The notes: generated by a model not told the origin, from the letters alone. A DNA stretch of 64,000 nucleotides from an uncultured Oceanobacter sp. (GCA_913061185.1 CAJXTI010000010.1:1-64000); one strand, 5' to 3'. Counted from the stretch's first letter, positions 1 through 9,600 are shown. A program made the numbers and translations.

Positions 1-54
1 TGAAGCCAACGGGCTCTCAGCAGGTCCGATTGACCAATTGAGAACGCCCCCTAG
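1..54 (-). mobile_element. Partial MITE-like element, one end only, next to CTAG
   Basis: Read on the minus strand, CTAG (51-54) is followed directly by GGGGCGTTCTCAAT and then a stretch ending in CCTGCTGAGAGCCC before the window stops. The same end motif occurs at 28365-28380 and 60648-60661, and at 60643-60737 both element ends abut CTAG. I infer that this is one end of a small non-autonomous element, or of an insertion sequence whose body lies outside the window. The CTAG target resembles that of IS5-type transposases, but no transposase is visible here, so the family is not assigned. Confidence 0.5.
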
Positions 55-199
55 AGATCACACCATCCGAGTTACTATCCAGATCAGCGAATGCCGGTGG
101 TCGCTGACCATGCTGGCCACGCTCTCCGTCCCTATCATCCGCCATTGCCAAACCGCTAATCGTACACAACAGCAGTACAACACCCGCCAATTTATTCAT
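17..199 (-). pseudogene. EF-hand signal-peptide protein truncated by element insertion
   Basis: The start at 199 is chosen because AGGGTGA lies just upstream and because the first 20 residues form a clear signal peptide ending near Ala-Met-Ala. The mature part begins DDRDGERG and leads into an EF-hand loop, DLDSNSDGVIS, which would bind calcium. At the ninth loop residue the reading frame runs into CTAG and then the end motif of a mobile element. It finishes with about a dozen unrelated residues (RGRSQLVNRTC). The E-helix and loop are therefore present, but the last loop glutamate and any further EF-hands are missing. The rest of the gene, if it survives, lies beyond the window edge. A functional short protein is unlikely. 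Confidence 0.6.
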
Positions 200-396
200 C
201 GATTCACCCTGGAATAACAATCTTTTTTGAACCGTCATTGTGCCGCTAACGCACGTAAGAGGGGGTCAGATAACGCAGAAAAGCGTTGGAAAGTGCGACG
301 AACAGATGTTCAAAGCAGTGAATCGGAGACACAAAAAACCGGCCAAAAGACCGGTAAACAAGCAGTTCCCTGCAATCGTCGGACTGCGGGAACACA

Positions 397-428
397 AAAG
401 AGCCAACCCCCAAATTGTTGGCTCTTTT
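397..428 (-). terminator. Rho-independent terminator after aceF
   Basis: AAAAGAGCCAAC and GTTGGCTCTTTT form a 12-base stem around an 8-base loop, 24 bases beyond the aceF stop. The flanking A and T runs are symmetrical, so it could act in both directions, but the only gene that runs into it is aceF. Confidence 0.85.
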
Positions 429-451
429 ACTTCACACGCGAGGTGAAGGAC

Positions 452-2428
452 TTACAACAGTACTCGACGGATATCCGCAATCATCGCCACCAGCGTGGTA
501 AAGAAGCGGCCACAGTCAGCACCGTTGATCGCACGGTGATCGTACGACACAGCCAGCGGCAGCAAATTGCGCGGAACAAATTCCTTGCCATTCCAGACCG
601 GTTTCATCTGTGCCTTGGAAACACCCAGAATGGCCACTTCTGGCGCATTCACGATCGGTGTAAAGCCGGTACCACCAATGGCACCCAGACTGGAGATGGT
701 GAAGCAGCCACCCTGCATATCGCGAGGTTTCAGCTTGCCATCTCGAGCGGCCTTGATCAGGTCGTTGGTTTCCTTGGCAATCTGGTAGATACCCTTTTTA
801 TCAGCATCACGCAGTACCGGTACCATCAGGCCGTTTGGTGTATCGCAGGCAATACCGATGTGCACGTAGTTCTTGTGCACCATATGCTCACCGTCGTGGT
901 GCAGCGATACGTTAAAGCTTGGCTCTGCACGCAGCGCCATCGCTGCCGCCTTGATCAGGAATGGCATCGGCGTCAGTTTGACACCCGCCTTTTCTGATTC
1001 CGCTTTCATTGACTTGCGGAATTCTTCCAGATCGGTGATATCAGCTTCGTCGAACTGGGTCACATGAGGCACGTTCAACCAGGAACGCGACATATTAACC
1101 GCCGTCACCTTCTTGATTTTGCTCATCTTGACCATTTCGATTTCGCCAAACTGGCTGAAATCGACTGCCGGGATCGGTGGAATACCAGTCCCGCCGGTCA
1201 CGGCAGCCTTGGCAACGGGTACTTGCTCGGCCCGCTTCAGTGCTTCCTTGACGTAGTTGCGAATATCATCCTTGGTAATACGACCGCGAATACCGCTGCC
1301 TTTCACCTTGCCCAGATTCACACCCAGCTGGCGCGCCAGGCGACGGGAAGAAGGACCCGCGTATACGTCGGTAGGCTTGGCTTCTGTTTCGGCCAAAGTA
1401 CCGGCCTTTGCAACAGGTGCCTGGGCTGGGGCTGGAGCCGCAACAGGAGCCGCCGCAACAGGCGCTACCGGAGCCGCAACAGCCGCAGGCGCTGCTACTG
1501 CTGCGCTTGCAGGTTTGAAGATGGCGTACAGATCACCTTCGCTGACGGTATCGCCTTCTTTCACCTTGAAGCCCACCAGAATACCGTCTTCCGGTGCCGG
1601 GACATCCATGGACGCCTTGTCGGTTTCCAGTACAATCAGTGAATCTTCTGCTTTTACTGCGGTGCCCGGAGCCACACACAATTCAATCACGGTCACACCA
1701 TCAGCACCGCCCAGATCCGGCAAGGCCAGTTCCATTTCGGCAGCAGGCGCTGCGGCAGGCGTAGCAACAGCCGCCGAAGCTGCAGCAACAGGGGCTGCTG
1801 CTGGCTCTACAACCGATACCGCAACGTCAGCTGCACCAGCAACTTCCATGATGGCGTAGACATCTCCTTCTTTGACTTTACTGTCAACCGCAACCTTGAA
1901 CTCGATAATTTTACCGGCTTCAGGGGCAGGAACATCCATCGATGCCTTGTCAGTTTCAAGTACCAGCAGTGAGTCCTCTGCGGCAACTGTAGTACCAGGC
2001 TCGACACACAGTTCGATCAGGGTAACTTCGTCGGCACCACCCAGGTCTGGAATGATCAGTTCTATCTGTTTGCTGCCACCACTGGCAGTAGCTGCAGGAG
2101 CTACTACAGGAGCTGGCGCAGGAGCTGGCGCAGCAGTTGGTGCAGGCGCAGGCGCTTCAACCGGTGTCGCAACCACTGCGGTTTCACCCGCAGCGGTTTC
2201 CAATACCAGAATCGGCGCGCCTTCGTTGATCTTGTCACCAACGCTGATCAGCAATTCAATCACCTTGCCAGCCGCCGGAGAAGGTACTTCCATCGAGGCC
2301 TTGTCGGTTTCCAGCACAATCAGATCCTGATCGACTTCCACCATGTCGCCAACAGCAACCGAGACTTCAATTACATCAACGTTTTCCGCACCACCAATAT
2401 CGGGCACTTCTACAGTCATTTTGCTCAT
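452..2428 (-). CDS. aceF: Pyruvate dehydrogenase E2, dihydrolipoyllysine acetyltransferase
   Basis: This is the core subunit of the pyruvate dehydrogenase complex, moving acetyl groups from lipoyl-lysine to CoA. The 658 residues hold three lipoyl domains with swinging-arm lysines in ETDKAS motifs at about K43, K161 and K271, joined by Ala/Pro-rich linkers. A peripheral subunit-binding domain follows (SSRRLARQLGVNL region) and then the catalytic domain. The catalytic histidine is about H631 in YDHRAINGAD, with Asn where many E2 proteins have Asp; Pseudomonas-type AceF proteins share this. It starts 12 bases after aceE with an AGGAGAC ribosome site, so the two form an operon. No lpd gene follows in the window. 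Confidence 0.97.
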   Translation of the reverse strand: MSKMTVEVPDIGGAENVDVIEVSVAVGDMVEVDQDLIVLETDKASMEVPSPAAGKVIELLISVGDKINEGAPILVLETAAGETAVVATPVEAPAPAPTAAPAPAPAPVVAPAATASGGSKQIELIIPDLGGADEVTLIELCVEPGTTVAAEDSLLVLETDKASMDVPAPEAGKIIEFKVAVDSKVKEGDVYAIMEVAGAADVAVSVVEPAAAPVAAASAAVATPAAAPAAEMELALPDLGGADGVTVIELCVAPGTAVKAEDSLIVLETDKASMDVPAPEDGILVGFKVKEGDTVSEGDLYAIFKPASAAVAAPAAVAAPVAPVAAAPVAAPAPAQAPVAKAGTLAETEAKPTDVYAGPSSRRLARQLGVNLGKVKGSGIRGRITKDDIRNYVKEALKRAEQVPVAKAAVTGGTGIPPIPAVDFSQFGEIEMVKMSKIKKVTAVNMSRSWLNVPHVTQFDEADITDLEEFRKSMKAESEKAGVKLTPMPFLIKAAAMALRAEPSFNVSLHHDGEHMVHKNYVHIGIACDTPNGLMVPVLRDADKKGIYQIAKETNDLIKAARDGKLKPRDMQGGCFTISSLGAIGGTGFTPIVNAPEVAILGVSKAQMKPVWNGKEFVPRNLLPLAVSYDHRAINGADCGRFFTTLVAMIADIRRVLL

Positions 2429-2440
2429 ATCAGTCTCCTG

Positions 2441-5092
2441 TCAAACTGTGGTCGGATCAGCTTTGTTGGCATCGATGCCCAGCTTCTGCCGCACTTTTGG
2501 CAACTCTGCTGTGTCGAACTTGCCCTGCTTGGCCAGGCTGGTCAGTGCCGCCAGAACCACAAAGCTGCGGTCGACTTCAAAGAAGTGACGCAGTTTTTTG
2601 CGGGTATCCGAACGTCCGAAACCATCGGTGCCCAGCACTTTGAAATCACCCGGCACATAGGCGCGCAGTTGTTCACCATAGGTCTTGATGTAGTCGGTAG
2701 ACAGAATAACCGGGCCGTCCTGCTCACTCAGACACTGGGTGATGTACGGCACTTTCTGTACTGCTTCAGAGTTGATCAGGTTCCAGCGCTCACAGGCCTG
2801 TCCATCACGCGCCAGTTCGTTAACACTGGTCAGACTCCAGACATCGGATTCAACACCATAGTCTTCACGCAACATAACCGCAGCGGCTTCCACTTCACGC
2901 AGAATCGTACCGGCACCCATCAACTGAACACGAGGCCCGCTGGATTTCTTGCCTTCTTTCAGCAAGTACATGCCTTTGATAATGCTGTCTTCAGCACCTA
3001 CTGGCATTTCCGGATGAACGTAGTTCTCGTTCATGGTGGTGATGTAGTAGAAGCAGTTTTCCTTGTCTTCGTACATACGCTTGAGACCATCCTGGATGAT
3101 CACCGCCAGTTCGAAGCCATAGGTAGGGTCATACGACCTGCAGTTTGGAATGGTATGCGCCATCAGGTGGCTATGGCCATCCTGGTGCTGCAGACCTTCG
3201 CCGTTCAATGTGGTACGACCGGCAGTGGCACCAATCAGGAAGCCACGGGCCTGGATATCACCGGCCAGCCAGGCAAGGTCACCAATACGCTGGAAACCAA
3301 ACATTGAGTAGAAAACATAGAACGGTACCATCGGGCAGGCACTGTTACTGTAAGCTGTTGCCAACGCTACCCAGGCAGACATGGCACCGGCTTCGTTGAT
3401 GCCTTCCTCCATGATCTGGCCTTTCTTGTCTTCCTTGTAGTACATGATCTGATTGGAGTCATGCGGGGTATATTTCTGACCGGCTGAGGAGTAAATACCC
3501 AGTTGGCGGAACATACCTTCCATACCGAACGTACGGGCTTCGTCAGGCACGATAGGCACAATACGCTTGCCGACTTCTTTGTCTTTCACCAGCTGCGACA
3601 GTACCCGGACAAATGCCATGGTCGACGACTGCTCGCGATCACCGGAACCGGTCAGCTGGCCTTTGAAGGCTTCCAGAGCCGGAGTTTTCAACGCTTCAAA
3701 ATCGGCACGACGGGAAGGCACAACGCCGTTCAGCTTGTCACGACGTTCCTTCATGTAACGCATTTCAGGGCTGTCAGGCGCTGGACGGTAATAAGGAACC
3801 GTTTCCAGTTCGTCGTCGCTCAGCGGGATACCAAAACGGTCACGGAATTTACGCAGTGCGGCTTTATCCAGTTTCTTCACCGAGTGCGTCGGGTTTACCG
3901 CCTCGCCTGCTTCACCCAGACCATAACCTTTCACCGTCTGAGCCAGAATCACGGTTGGTGATCCCTTGTTCTCCATGGCTTCCGAGTAAGCAGCGTAGAC
4001 CTTGAATGGGTCATGGCCACCACGGTTCAGATTAAAGATGTCGTCGTCCGACATATCCTTGACCAGTTCCAGCAGTTCTGGATATTTGCCAAAGAAGTGC
4101 TCACGGGTGTAAGCGCCACCGTTGGCCTTGTAGTTCTGCAACTCGCCGTCACACACCTCGTCCATACGCTTCTGCAGCAGACCGGACTTGTCTTTTTCCA
4201 GCAGTACATCCCAATGACGACCCCAGACCACCTTGATGGTGTTCCAGCCAGCACCACGGAAGACACCTTCCAGCTCTTGCATGATCTTGCCGTTACCACG
4301 CACAGGACCATCCAGACGCTGAAGGTTACAGTTAATCACGAAGACCAGGTTTTCCAGCTGCTCACGGCCTGCCAACGAGATAGCGCCCAGTGTTTCCGGC
4401 TCATCACACTCGCCGTCACCGAGGAATGCCCACACTTTACGATCACCACGAGCGACCAGATCACGGGCGGACAGGTAACGCATCACGTGCGCCTGATAAA
4501 TCGCCTGGATCGGGCCAAGGCCCATGGAAACGGTCGGGAACTGCCAGTAGTCCGGCATCAACCACGGATGCGGGTAAGAAGACAGACCACCGCCATCAAC
4601 TTCGCGACGGAAGTTGTCCAGTTGGGATTCATCAAAACGGCCTTCCAGATAGGAACGGGCGTAGATACCGGGTGAAGAGTGACCCTGGAAGTAGATCAGA
4701 TCGCCAAGATGGCCATCATCGTTGCCACGGAAGAAGTAGTTAAAACCGATGTCATACAGGGTAGCCGCAGAAGAGAACGATGCAATGTGACCACCAAGGC
4801 CTTCATCATTGTCGTTAGCGCGCATCACCATGGCCAAGGCATTCCAGCGAATCAGCGAGCGAATGCGGCGCTCCATAAACAGGTCGCCCGGCATACGCCG
4901 TTCCTTATCGACAGCGATGGTGTTGCGATACGGTGTAGTAATGGCGGCGGGCAGGTCGACGCCTTTCGACAGAGCGTGATCAAACAGTGCTTTCAGCAAG
5001 AAGGCAGCACGCTCGGGGCCTGAGTGGCGAATGGTAGCGTGGAGTGAATCGAGCCATTCTTGTGTTTCGTAGATATCGACATCTTGTGTCAT
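2441..5092 (-). CDS. aceE: Pyruvate dehydrogenase E1 component, homodimeric type
   Basis: The thiamine-diphosphate enzyme decarboxylates pyruvate and acetylates the E2 lipoyl arms. The 883-residue length fits the single-chain E1 of gammaproteobacteria. The thiamine-binding motif is visible as GDGECDEPE followed about 30 residues later by NCNLQRLDGPV, and residues near the N-terminus (about 140-150) carry the HSSPGIYAR substrate-channel motif. The start at 5092 gives the usual N-terminus with TQEWLDSL. It is the first gene of the aceEF pair. The upstream region contains a strong inverted repeat that may be its operator; no pdhR gene is adjacent. Confidence 0.97.
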   Translation of the reverse strand: MTQDVDIYETQEWLDSLHATIRHSGPERAAFLLKALFDHALSKGVDLPAAITTPYRNTIAVDKERRMPGDLFMERRIRSLIRWNALAMVMRANDNDEGLGGHIASFSSAATLYDIGFNYFFRGNDDGHLGDLIYFQGHSSPGIYARSYLEGRFDESQLDNFRREVDGGGLSSYPHPWLMPDYWQFPTVSMGLGPIQAIYQAHVMRYLSARDLVARGDRKVWAFLGDGECDEPETLGAISLAGREQLENLVFVINCNLQRLDGPVRGNGKIMQELEGVFRGAGWNTIKVVWGRHWDVLLEKDKSGLLQKRMDEVCDGELQNYKANGGAYTREHFFGKYPELLELVKDMSDDDIFNLNRGGHDPFKVYAAYSEAMENKGSPTVILAQTVKGYGLGEAGEAVNPTHSVKKLDKAALRKFRDRFGIPLSDDELETVPYYRPAPDSPEMRYMKERRDKLNGVVPSRRADFEALKTPALEAFKGQLTGSGDREQSSTMAFVRVLSQLVKDKEVGKRIVPIVPDEARTFGMEGMFRQLGIYSSAGQKYTPHDSNQIMYYKEDKKGQIMEEGINEAGAMSAWVALATAYSNSACPMVPFYVFYSMFGFQRIGDLAWLAGDIQARGFLIGATAGRTTLNGEGLQHQDGHSHLMAHTIPNCRSYDPTYGFELAVIIQDGLKRMYEDKENCFYYITTMNENYVHPEMPVGAEDSIIKGMYLLKEGKKSSGPRVQLMGAGTILREVEAAAVMLREDYGVESDVWSLTSVNELARDGQACERWNLINSEAVQKVPYITQCLSEQDGPVILSTDYIKTYGEQLRAYVPGDFKVLGTDGFGRSDTRKKLRHFFEVDRSFVVLAALTSLAKQGKFDTAELPKVRQKLGIDANKADPTTV

Positions 5093-5524
5093 ACGGAACT
5101 CCCAGTCTTCTTATACATGCGCCCGGATCAGGCGCGGGTGAAGGCCTTGTGAGCCTGGTAACCCCTAAAATCTGGTCTTATCGATTATCCTTTTTACGAT
5201 AATCGACAATATCTGACCCCGTTTTATAGGCTAAAAATTCTTGGTCTCTGGTCGTAATACTCCGAGGGTCAGGAGTAGCAGGCCCAGACGACGGGCGACA
5301 GTCTGCCGCGTCCCAAACAAGAAAACAACGCCTCCCCGTAGTTTTTTTACAACCAGGCAACGTTATTTCCCGTCAAACACGCAAAGAAATGAAAAGCCAA
5401 ATATCGCCCTCCACACCCTATTCCCACTGAACTATAAGCACTGAGAATAACCAGAATCACTGCAAACTATGGATGATTTTAACGCCAGCATCGATTTTCG
5501 ATGGAAATATCAGGCACGTTTTGC
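5093..5524. other. Intergenic region upstream of aceE
   Basis: About 430 bases lie between the GlxA-type gene and aceE, both on the minus strand. Apart from the inverted repeat at 5181-5206 I see no convincing gene or terminator. On the minus strand GGGGTCAGATA (around 5210-5220) also occurs on the plus strand near 255-265; two copies of so short a word may be chance. Confidence 0.5.
5181..5206. promoter_or_regulatory. Perfect inverted repeat, candidate aceE operator
   Basis: TCGATTATC and GATAATCGA form perfect 9-base arms around an 8-base spacer, about 90 bases upstream of the aceE start. The stem is AT-rich and has no T-run, so it does not look like a terminator. A dimeric regulator site is the simpler reading. 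It does not match the PdhR consensus known from enteric bacteria (ATTGGT-N3-ACCAAT), so the regulator is unknown. Confidence 0.45.
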
Positions 5525-6535
5525 CTAGCCACTGGTAAATAATTTACCGCGTACCTTTTTCCGGAATTCACCCGGCGACTGCCCCTGTAACCGACGAAAG
5601 ATCTTGATAAAGTAGCTGCTGTCGCCAAAACCCGTTTCTTGTGCAACATCCGCAACAGACAAGTTACTGTGCTGCAACAATTCTCGGGCGGCCTGACAGC
5701 GAATGGTCTGCTGATACACCAGTGGCGTTACTCCAACGACCTGTCTGAAGCGGCGCATAAACTGCCGTTCACTCAACCCGGCCCTTTCTGCGAGCAGACC
5801 GAGTGAAAAAGGTTCCCGCAAATACTGGCGCATCCAAGCCTGCACCAGTGCAATCTCTTCATCCGCGTGTCGTGCACCCTCACCAATAGAATACACCTTG
5901 TTTTCGAACGGTTGCCGTACCTCTGGAGAGAACTGCTGCTCAATTTGCAATGCCATCTCCCGCCCCCAGGTCTGACCAATAAAATGAATCACCATATCGG
6001 CCCCGGAGTTAACGCTGGCAGCACAATAAATACGCCCGGCCTGGGTCAACAAATGCTGGCGCTGTAACAGCACCTGTGGGTAATCGGCGGTAAAACGATC
6101 CTGATAATGCCAATGCGTCGTTGCTGGCTTGCCGTCAAGAATACCGCTGGCGGCCAACAAACAGACTCCGGTACCCACCGAGATCACACTGGCTCCTTGC
6201 CGATATTGTTCAGCAATCCAGCCAATAACGCTGGCATGGGTCTGTAACACTCGCCGAGGGTTGCGCCAGAGGGCCGGTACGACCACCAGACTGGTGGATT
6301 CAATTTCAGCCAGGGTTCGATCCGGACAAAGTCTCAGCCCCCCGAGACTGGATATGTCACCCGGCTCCGCCACTCCGGTTTCAATGTTGAAGCTCACGTT
6401 ACCCTGCCGCGCTACTTTTAATCGGGCACGTACTGCTTCCAGCATTTCGATCGGGATTGCAATACTGGAAGTCAGCATTTGATCAACCAGCAATACCGTC
6501 ACATGTTGCAACAAAGTGTCTCTCCCATGTTTCAC
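5525..6535 (-). CDS. GlxA family transcriptional regulator (DJ-1/PfpI plus AraC HTH)
   Basis: The 336-residue protein has two parts. Residues about 10-200 form a class I glutamine amidotransferase-like (DJ-1/PfpI) domain, with the nucleophile-elbow region SVGTGVCLLAASGIL. Residues about 225-330 form an AraC-type double helix-turn-helix ending in the familiar DSSYFIKIFRRLQGQSPGEFR segment. Members of this family control amine, carnitine and glycine-betaine catabolism or arginine use in pseudomonads, but the sequence alone does not name the ligand. It is divergent from the FabY-like gene with 96 bases between, and is followed on the same strand by aceE after about 430 bases. Either neighbour could be a target. 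Confidence 0.88.
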   Translation of the reverse strand: MKHGRDTLLQHVTVLLVDQMLTSSIAIPIEMLEAVRARLKVARQGNVSFNIETGVAEPGDISSLGGLRLCPDRTLAEIESTSLVVVPALWRNPRRVLQTHASVIGWIAEQYRQGASVISVGTGVCLLAASGILDGKPATTHWHYQDRFTADYPQVLLQRQHLLTQAGRIYCAASVNSGADMVIHFIGQTWGREMALQIEQQFSPEVRQPFENKVYSIGEGARHADEEIALVQAWMRQYLREPFSLGLLAERAGLSERQFMRRFRQVVGVTPLVYQQTIRCQAARELLQHSNLSVADVAQETGFGDSSYFIKIFRRLQGQSPGEFRKKVRGKLFTSG

Positions 6536-6631
6536 ATAACGACAATATCATTTTATCTTTTGTCCATATCAACCTACTAGGTGGAAATTTGATGCCCGTA
6601 AGATAGTGAAAATACTTTTTGGGCCTCGATT

Positions 6632-8329
6632 ATGAAAAATCTGGCAGTAATAACCGGTTTTGGTGGAATCAATGCCGCAGGCCGCAGTTCGGGCCATCAT
6701 GCGTTTCGCCGCATGATTCTCGACTCACTCACCGGTGCCAAACGCGAACAGACGCTTGCCAGCCTTGCCAGTCTGATGGCAACCACGGATGAAGATGCCA
6801 TTCTGAATGGCACCCTGGTACGCGAATGGGACAATGTGCCATGGGATGCCAAGGCGGTGCCTTTTCACAAACCGTTCAAGGATGAAGACGGCAATCCCTG
6901 CTGGCGCCTGACGCACCGTCGCCTTGCCGTACAAAGCGCCGGTCAACTGCCCGCGGGTTTTGACCCGGCAACCCTGTATCGCTCACTGCACCACCCGCGT
7001 GGTTTGCAAATGGCCGTCTATGCCGCATCTGATGCTCTCGGCTCGCTGGGAATCGACTGGGAAACCCTGTGCCAGCACGTCGGCCCGGATGAAATAGCCG
7101 TTTATGCTGGCTCTTCCATGGGTCAGCAAGACAGCAATGGTAACGGTGGCATGATGCAGTCGGCCTTACTGGGCAAGCGCACCTCATCCAAGCAATGCGC
7201 CATGAGCATGAACCAGATGCCGGCCGATTTTATTAACGCCTATGTGCTTGGCAACGTTGGTACAACTGGCTGTATGTCTGCGGCTTGCGCCACCTTTTTG
7301 TACAATTTGCGCCTCGCCAGAGAAGACATAGAAAACGGCAAGCGCCGTGTGGTCGTAGTGGGCAATTCCGAAGCCCCCTTGGTGCCGGAAATCGTCGAAG
7401 GTTACAACGCTATGACGGCACTGGCGTCGGAACAGAAACTACGGGATCTGGACAATATTCCCGCCACTGCAGCGGCGGATCTCCGCCGCGCCAGCCGACC
7501 ATTCGGTGACAACTGTGGCTTTACCATTGCAGAATCGGCGCAGTTTTTTATTCTGACGGATGACAAACTGGCGCTGGAGCTGGGGCTGACCATCCACGGC
7601 AGCGTTGGCGATGTTCAGGTCAATGCCGACGGCTACAAGAAGTCTATCTCCAACCCTGGTATCGGCAATTACCTGACCATGGGCAAGGTCGTTGGTAACG
7701 CCCGCCGCCTGCTTGGTGAGGATGTCTTGCGTCACGGCACCTTTGTCCATGCCCATGGCAGCAGCACGCCCCAAAACCGGGTAACGGAATCCCATATCTA
7801 TCAGCAACTGGCCAGTGCCTTCAAACTGGAAAACTGGCCGGTAACGGCCGTCAAGGCGTATGTCGGACACTCCCTGTCCGCCGCCTCCGCCGATCAACTC
7901 AGCGCCACACTGGGAACCTGGGCCGAGGGGTTTATCCCCGGCATCAAAACAACCCACAAGATTGCGGATGATGTGCACCAGCAACAGCTGGAATTTGTCC
8001 TGCAGGACAAGCAGATCGACCCGGCCGAACTCCCGGTTGCCTTTATTAATGCCAAAGGCTTTGGCGGCAATAATGCCTCCGCCATGATTATTTCACCGGC
8101 CAAAACCCGCCAGCTGATCGCACAGCGTTACAGCGCAAGCGAGCTCAGTCACTACCAGAATCGTAATGAAACTGTGGCAGAAACTGCACACCGGTACGAC
8201 AGCGACGCCACCGCAGGAACAACCCGTCCACGCTATCACTTTGGCGAAAGTGTGCTGGAGCCTGCCGATCTGACCATCAGCGACCAGGAAATTCGTATTT
8301 CAGGGTGGGATCAGGCCGTTCCTCTTTAA
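6632..8329 (+). CDS. fabY: FabY-like beta-ketoacyl-ACP synthase
   Basis: This is a condensing enzyme of the thiolase fold. Its catalytic triad reads Cys219 (in SAACATF), His375 (in HAHGSST) and His413 (in YVGHSLSAAS), so it should be active. At 565 residues it is longer than FabB or FabF and begins with the FGGINAAGRSS motif. That opening and an N-terminal insertion recall FabY of Pseudomonas aeruginosa, which condenses acetyl-CoA with malonyl-ACP to start fatty acid synthesis. The family assignment comes from memory of that pattern, and the physiological role is inferred. The gene stands alone, with about 230 bases before the GTPase gene, and no other fatty acid gene is nearby. Confidence 0.75.
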   Translation: MKNLAVITGFGGINAAGRSSGHHAFRRMILDSLTGAKREQTLASLASLMATTDEDAILNGTLVREWDNVPWDAKAVPFHKPFKDEDGNPCWRLTHRRLAVQSAGQLPAGFDPATLYRSLHHPRGLQMAVYAASDALGSLGIDWETLCQHVGPDEIAVYAGSSMGQQDSNGNGGMMQSALLGKRTSSKQCAMSMNQMPADFINAYVLGNVGTTGCMSAACATFLYNLRLAREDIENGKRRVVVVGNSEAPLVPEIVEGYNAMTALASEQKLRDLDNIPATAAADLRRASRPFGDNCGFTIAESAQFFILTDDKLALELGLTIHGSVGDVQVNADGYKKSISNPGIGNYLTMGKVVGNARRLLGEDVLRHGTFVHAHGSSTPQNRVTESHIYQQLASAFKLENWPVTAVKAYVGHSLSAASADQLSATLGTWAEGFIPGIKTTHKIADDVHQQQLEFVLQDKQIDPAELPVAFINAKGFGGNNASAMIISPAKTRQLIAQRYSASELSHYQNRNETVAETAHRYDSDATAGTTRPRYHFGESVLEPADLTISDQEIRISGWDQAVPL

Positions 8330-8557
8330 GGCCAGCCTGCGGTTACCTGGGTATTTGTCTGTCGCTGTTGGCATTGACACTTCTGAGCTTTACTCGTTTG
8401 CTATCACCAGCCAAGCTCAGAGGATCTCCAGGCAGCGCGCGTCCAAAGCACGGGCAAATCACTCAGGAACTGACGAATTTGCGGCTGAAACCTCATTGCT
8501 GGAAGTAAATGATCAGTAGACTATCAGATCGATTCACCCACTCGGGCCAAGGAAAAC

Positions 8558-9088
8558 ATGGAATACAAGATTATCTTCGGCGGGCAAGTAGGCGCTGGTA
8601 AAACGACCGCGATTGCCGCTATCAGCGATGTACCGGTAGTCAAAACGGAAGCCAGAGCCAGTGACGACGTTGCCTTGCGTAAAGACACCACCACTGTGGC
8701 AATGGACTATGGCCTGATCAATCTTCCTGGTGGCGAGAAAGTCCACCTGTTTGGCACTCCGGGCCAGACCCGCTTCAGCTTTATGTGGGACGTCCTGACC
8801 GTAGGTGGCTTGGGATTGGTGCTACTGATCGACAATGCCGCAGCCAATCCGGTTGAAGATATGGTCACCTATGTTGAAGCATTCCGTAAATTCATTGACA
8901 ACAATGCTTTGGTTGTTGGTATTACGCGTATGGATCTATCGACCAATCCGCCGCTGGCAGCCTACATCAGCAAGCTGCAAGAAATGGGAATCAATGCACC
9001 GGTATATGAAGTGGATGCCCGCAAGGCAGAAGACGTCGAAGTCATGCTGATGAGCCTGCTCTCTATTCTGGAGCTGGGCTTGAAGTAG
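8558..9088 (+). CDS. Ras-like small GTPase (MglA/CvnD-like)
   Basis: The 176-residue protein is a single GTPase domain. The P-loop is GQVGAGKT (residues 9-16), the G3 motif is GTPGQ (66-70) and G4 is TRMD, close to the T/NKxD consensus. G3 has Gln after the glycine, as in Ras. The family includes MglA of gliding bacteria and the CvnD GTPases of actinobacterial conservons, which switch on polarity or signalling outputs. No membrane segment or lipidation signal is visible. The next gene encodes a Roadblock/LC7 protein, the usual partner that regulates such GTPases. The output pathway cannot be read from the sequence. Confidence 0.85.
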   Translation: MEYKIIFGGQVGAGKTTAIAAISDVPVVKTEARASDDVALRKDTTTVAMDYGLINLPGGEKVHLFGTPGQTRFSFMWDVLTVGGLGLVLLIDNAAANPVEDMVTYVEAFRKFIDNNALVVGITRMDLSTNPPLAAYISKLQEMGINAPVYEVDARKAEDVEVMLMSLLSILELGLK

Positions 9089-9210
9089 AAGCAATAGTTA
9101 ACAGCAGTCATGGTTGATAATGGTTGAAGTAATGGCGCTACGTGGCAAATCAGCCTTGCCGGGCATCCAGACCCGATTGCACGACGCCTGTTCCAAAAGG
9201 AAACCAAGTA

Positions 9211-9600
9211 ATGAATGAAACCTCTACACATCCCGAAGCGACGCGGATTTTTGCCATATTACGTAGCATGATTTCAAACTCCGAAGGGGCAATACTGGCC
9301 ACTGCCACCATGACAACCGACGGTCTGATTATTGCCTCCGCACTGGGAGACGGTATTGATAGCGATATTTTTGCAGCCATGAGTGCTTCCTTGCTGGTAC
9401 TGGCAGAGCGTGCCTCCCAAGAGGTAGATATCGGCGAACTGAATCAGGTGATGGTCATGGGTAGCCAAGGCGTTATGCTACTGACGCATATCGGTCAGGA
9501 TGCAGTGCTTGCCGTCTCGACCACACCGTCTGCCAATCTCGGCCAGGTGCTGCTGGATACCACTAACGCAGTCACTGCGTTACGCAGCCTGCTCGACTAA
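9211..9600 (+). CDS. Roadblock/LC7 domain protein
   Basis: The start at 9211 (MNETSTHPE) is chosen for its AAGGAAA ribosome site; a longer reading from 9142 lacks one. The 129-residue product is a single Roadblock/LC7 fold: a helix, then GAILATATMTTDGLIIAS, the helix ALGDGIDSDIFAAMSASLL, and the strands VMVMGSQGVMLLTHIG and DAVLAVSTTP. In bacteria such dimers bind MglA-type GTPases and act as activating proteins or scaffolds. It lies 122 bases after the GTPase gene, so the pair is probably co-transcribed. Confidence 0.85.
   Translation: MNETSTHPEATRIFAILRSMISNSEGAILATATMTTDGLIIASALGDGIDSDIFAAMSASLLVLAERASQEVDIGELNQVMVMGSQGVMLLTHIGQDAVLAVSTTPSANLGQVLLDTTNAVTALRSLLD

Noticed and set aside
255..265. 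GGGGTCAGATA shared with the aceE upstream region
   Set aside because: Only two short copies occur and no stem-loop surrounds them, so a repeat family cannot be claimed.
227..997. Long plus-strand frame over the aceF 3' end
   Set aside because: It is the antisense shadow of aceF and its terminator, rich in His, Arg and Gln as expected for such frames.
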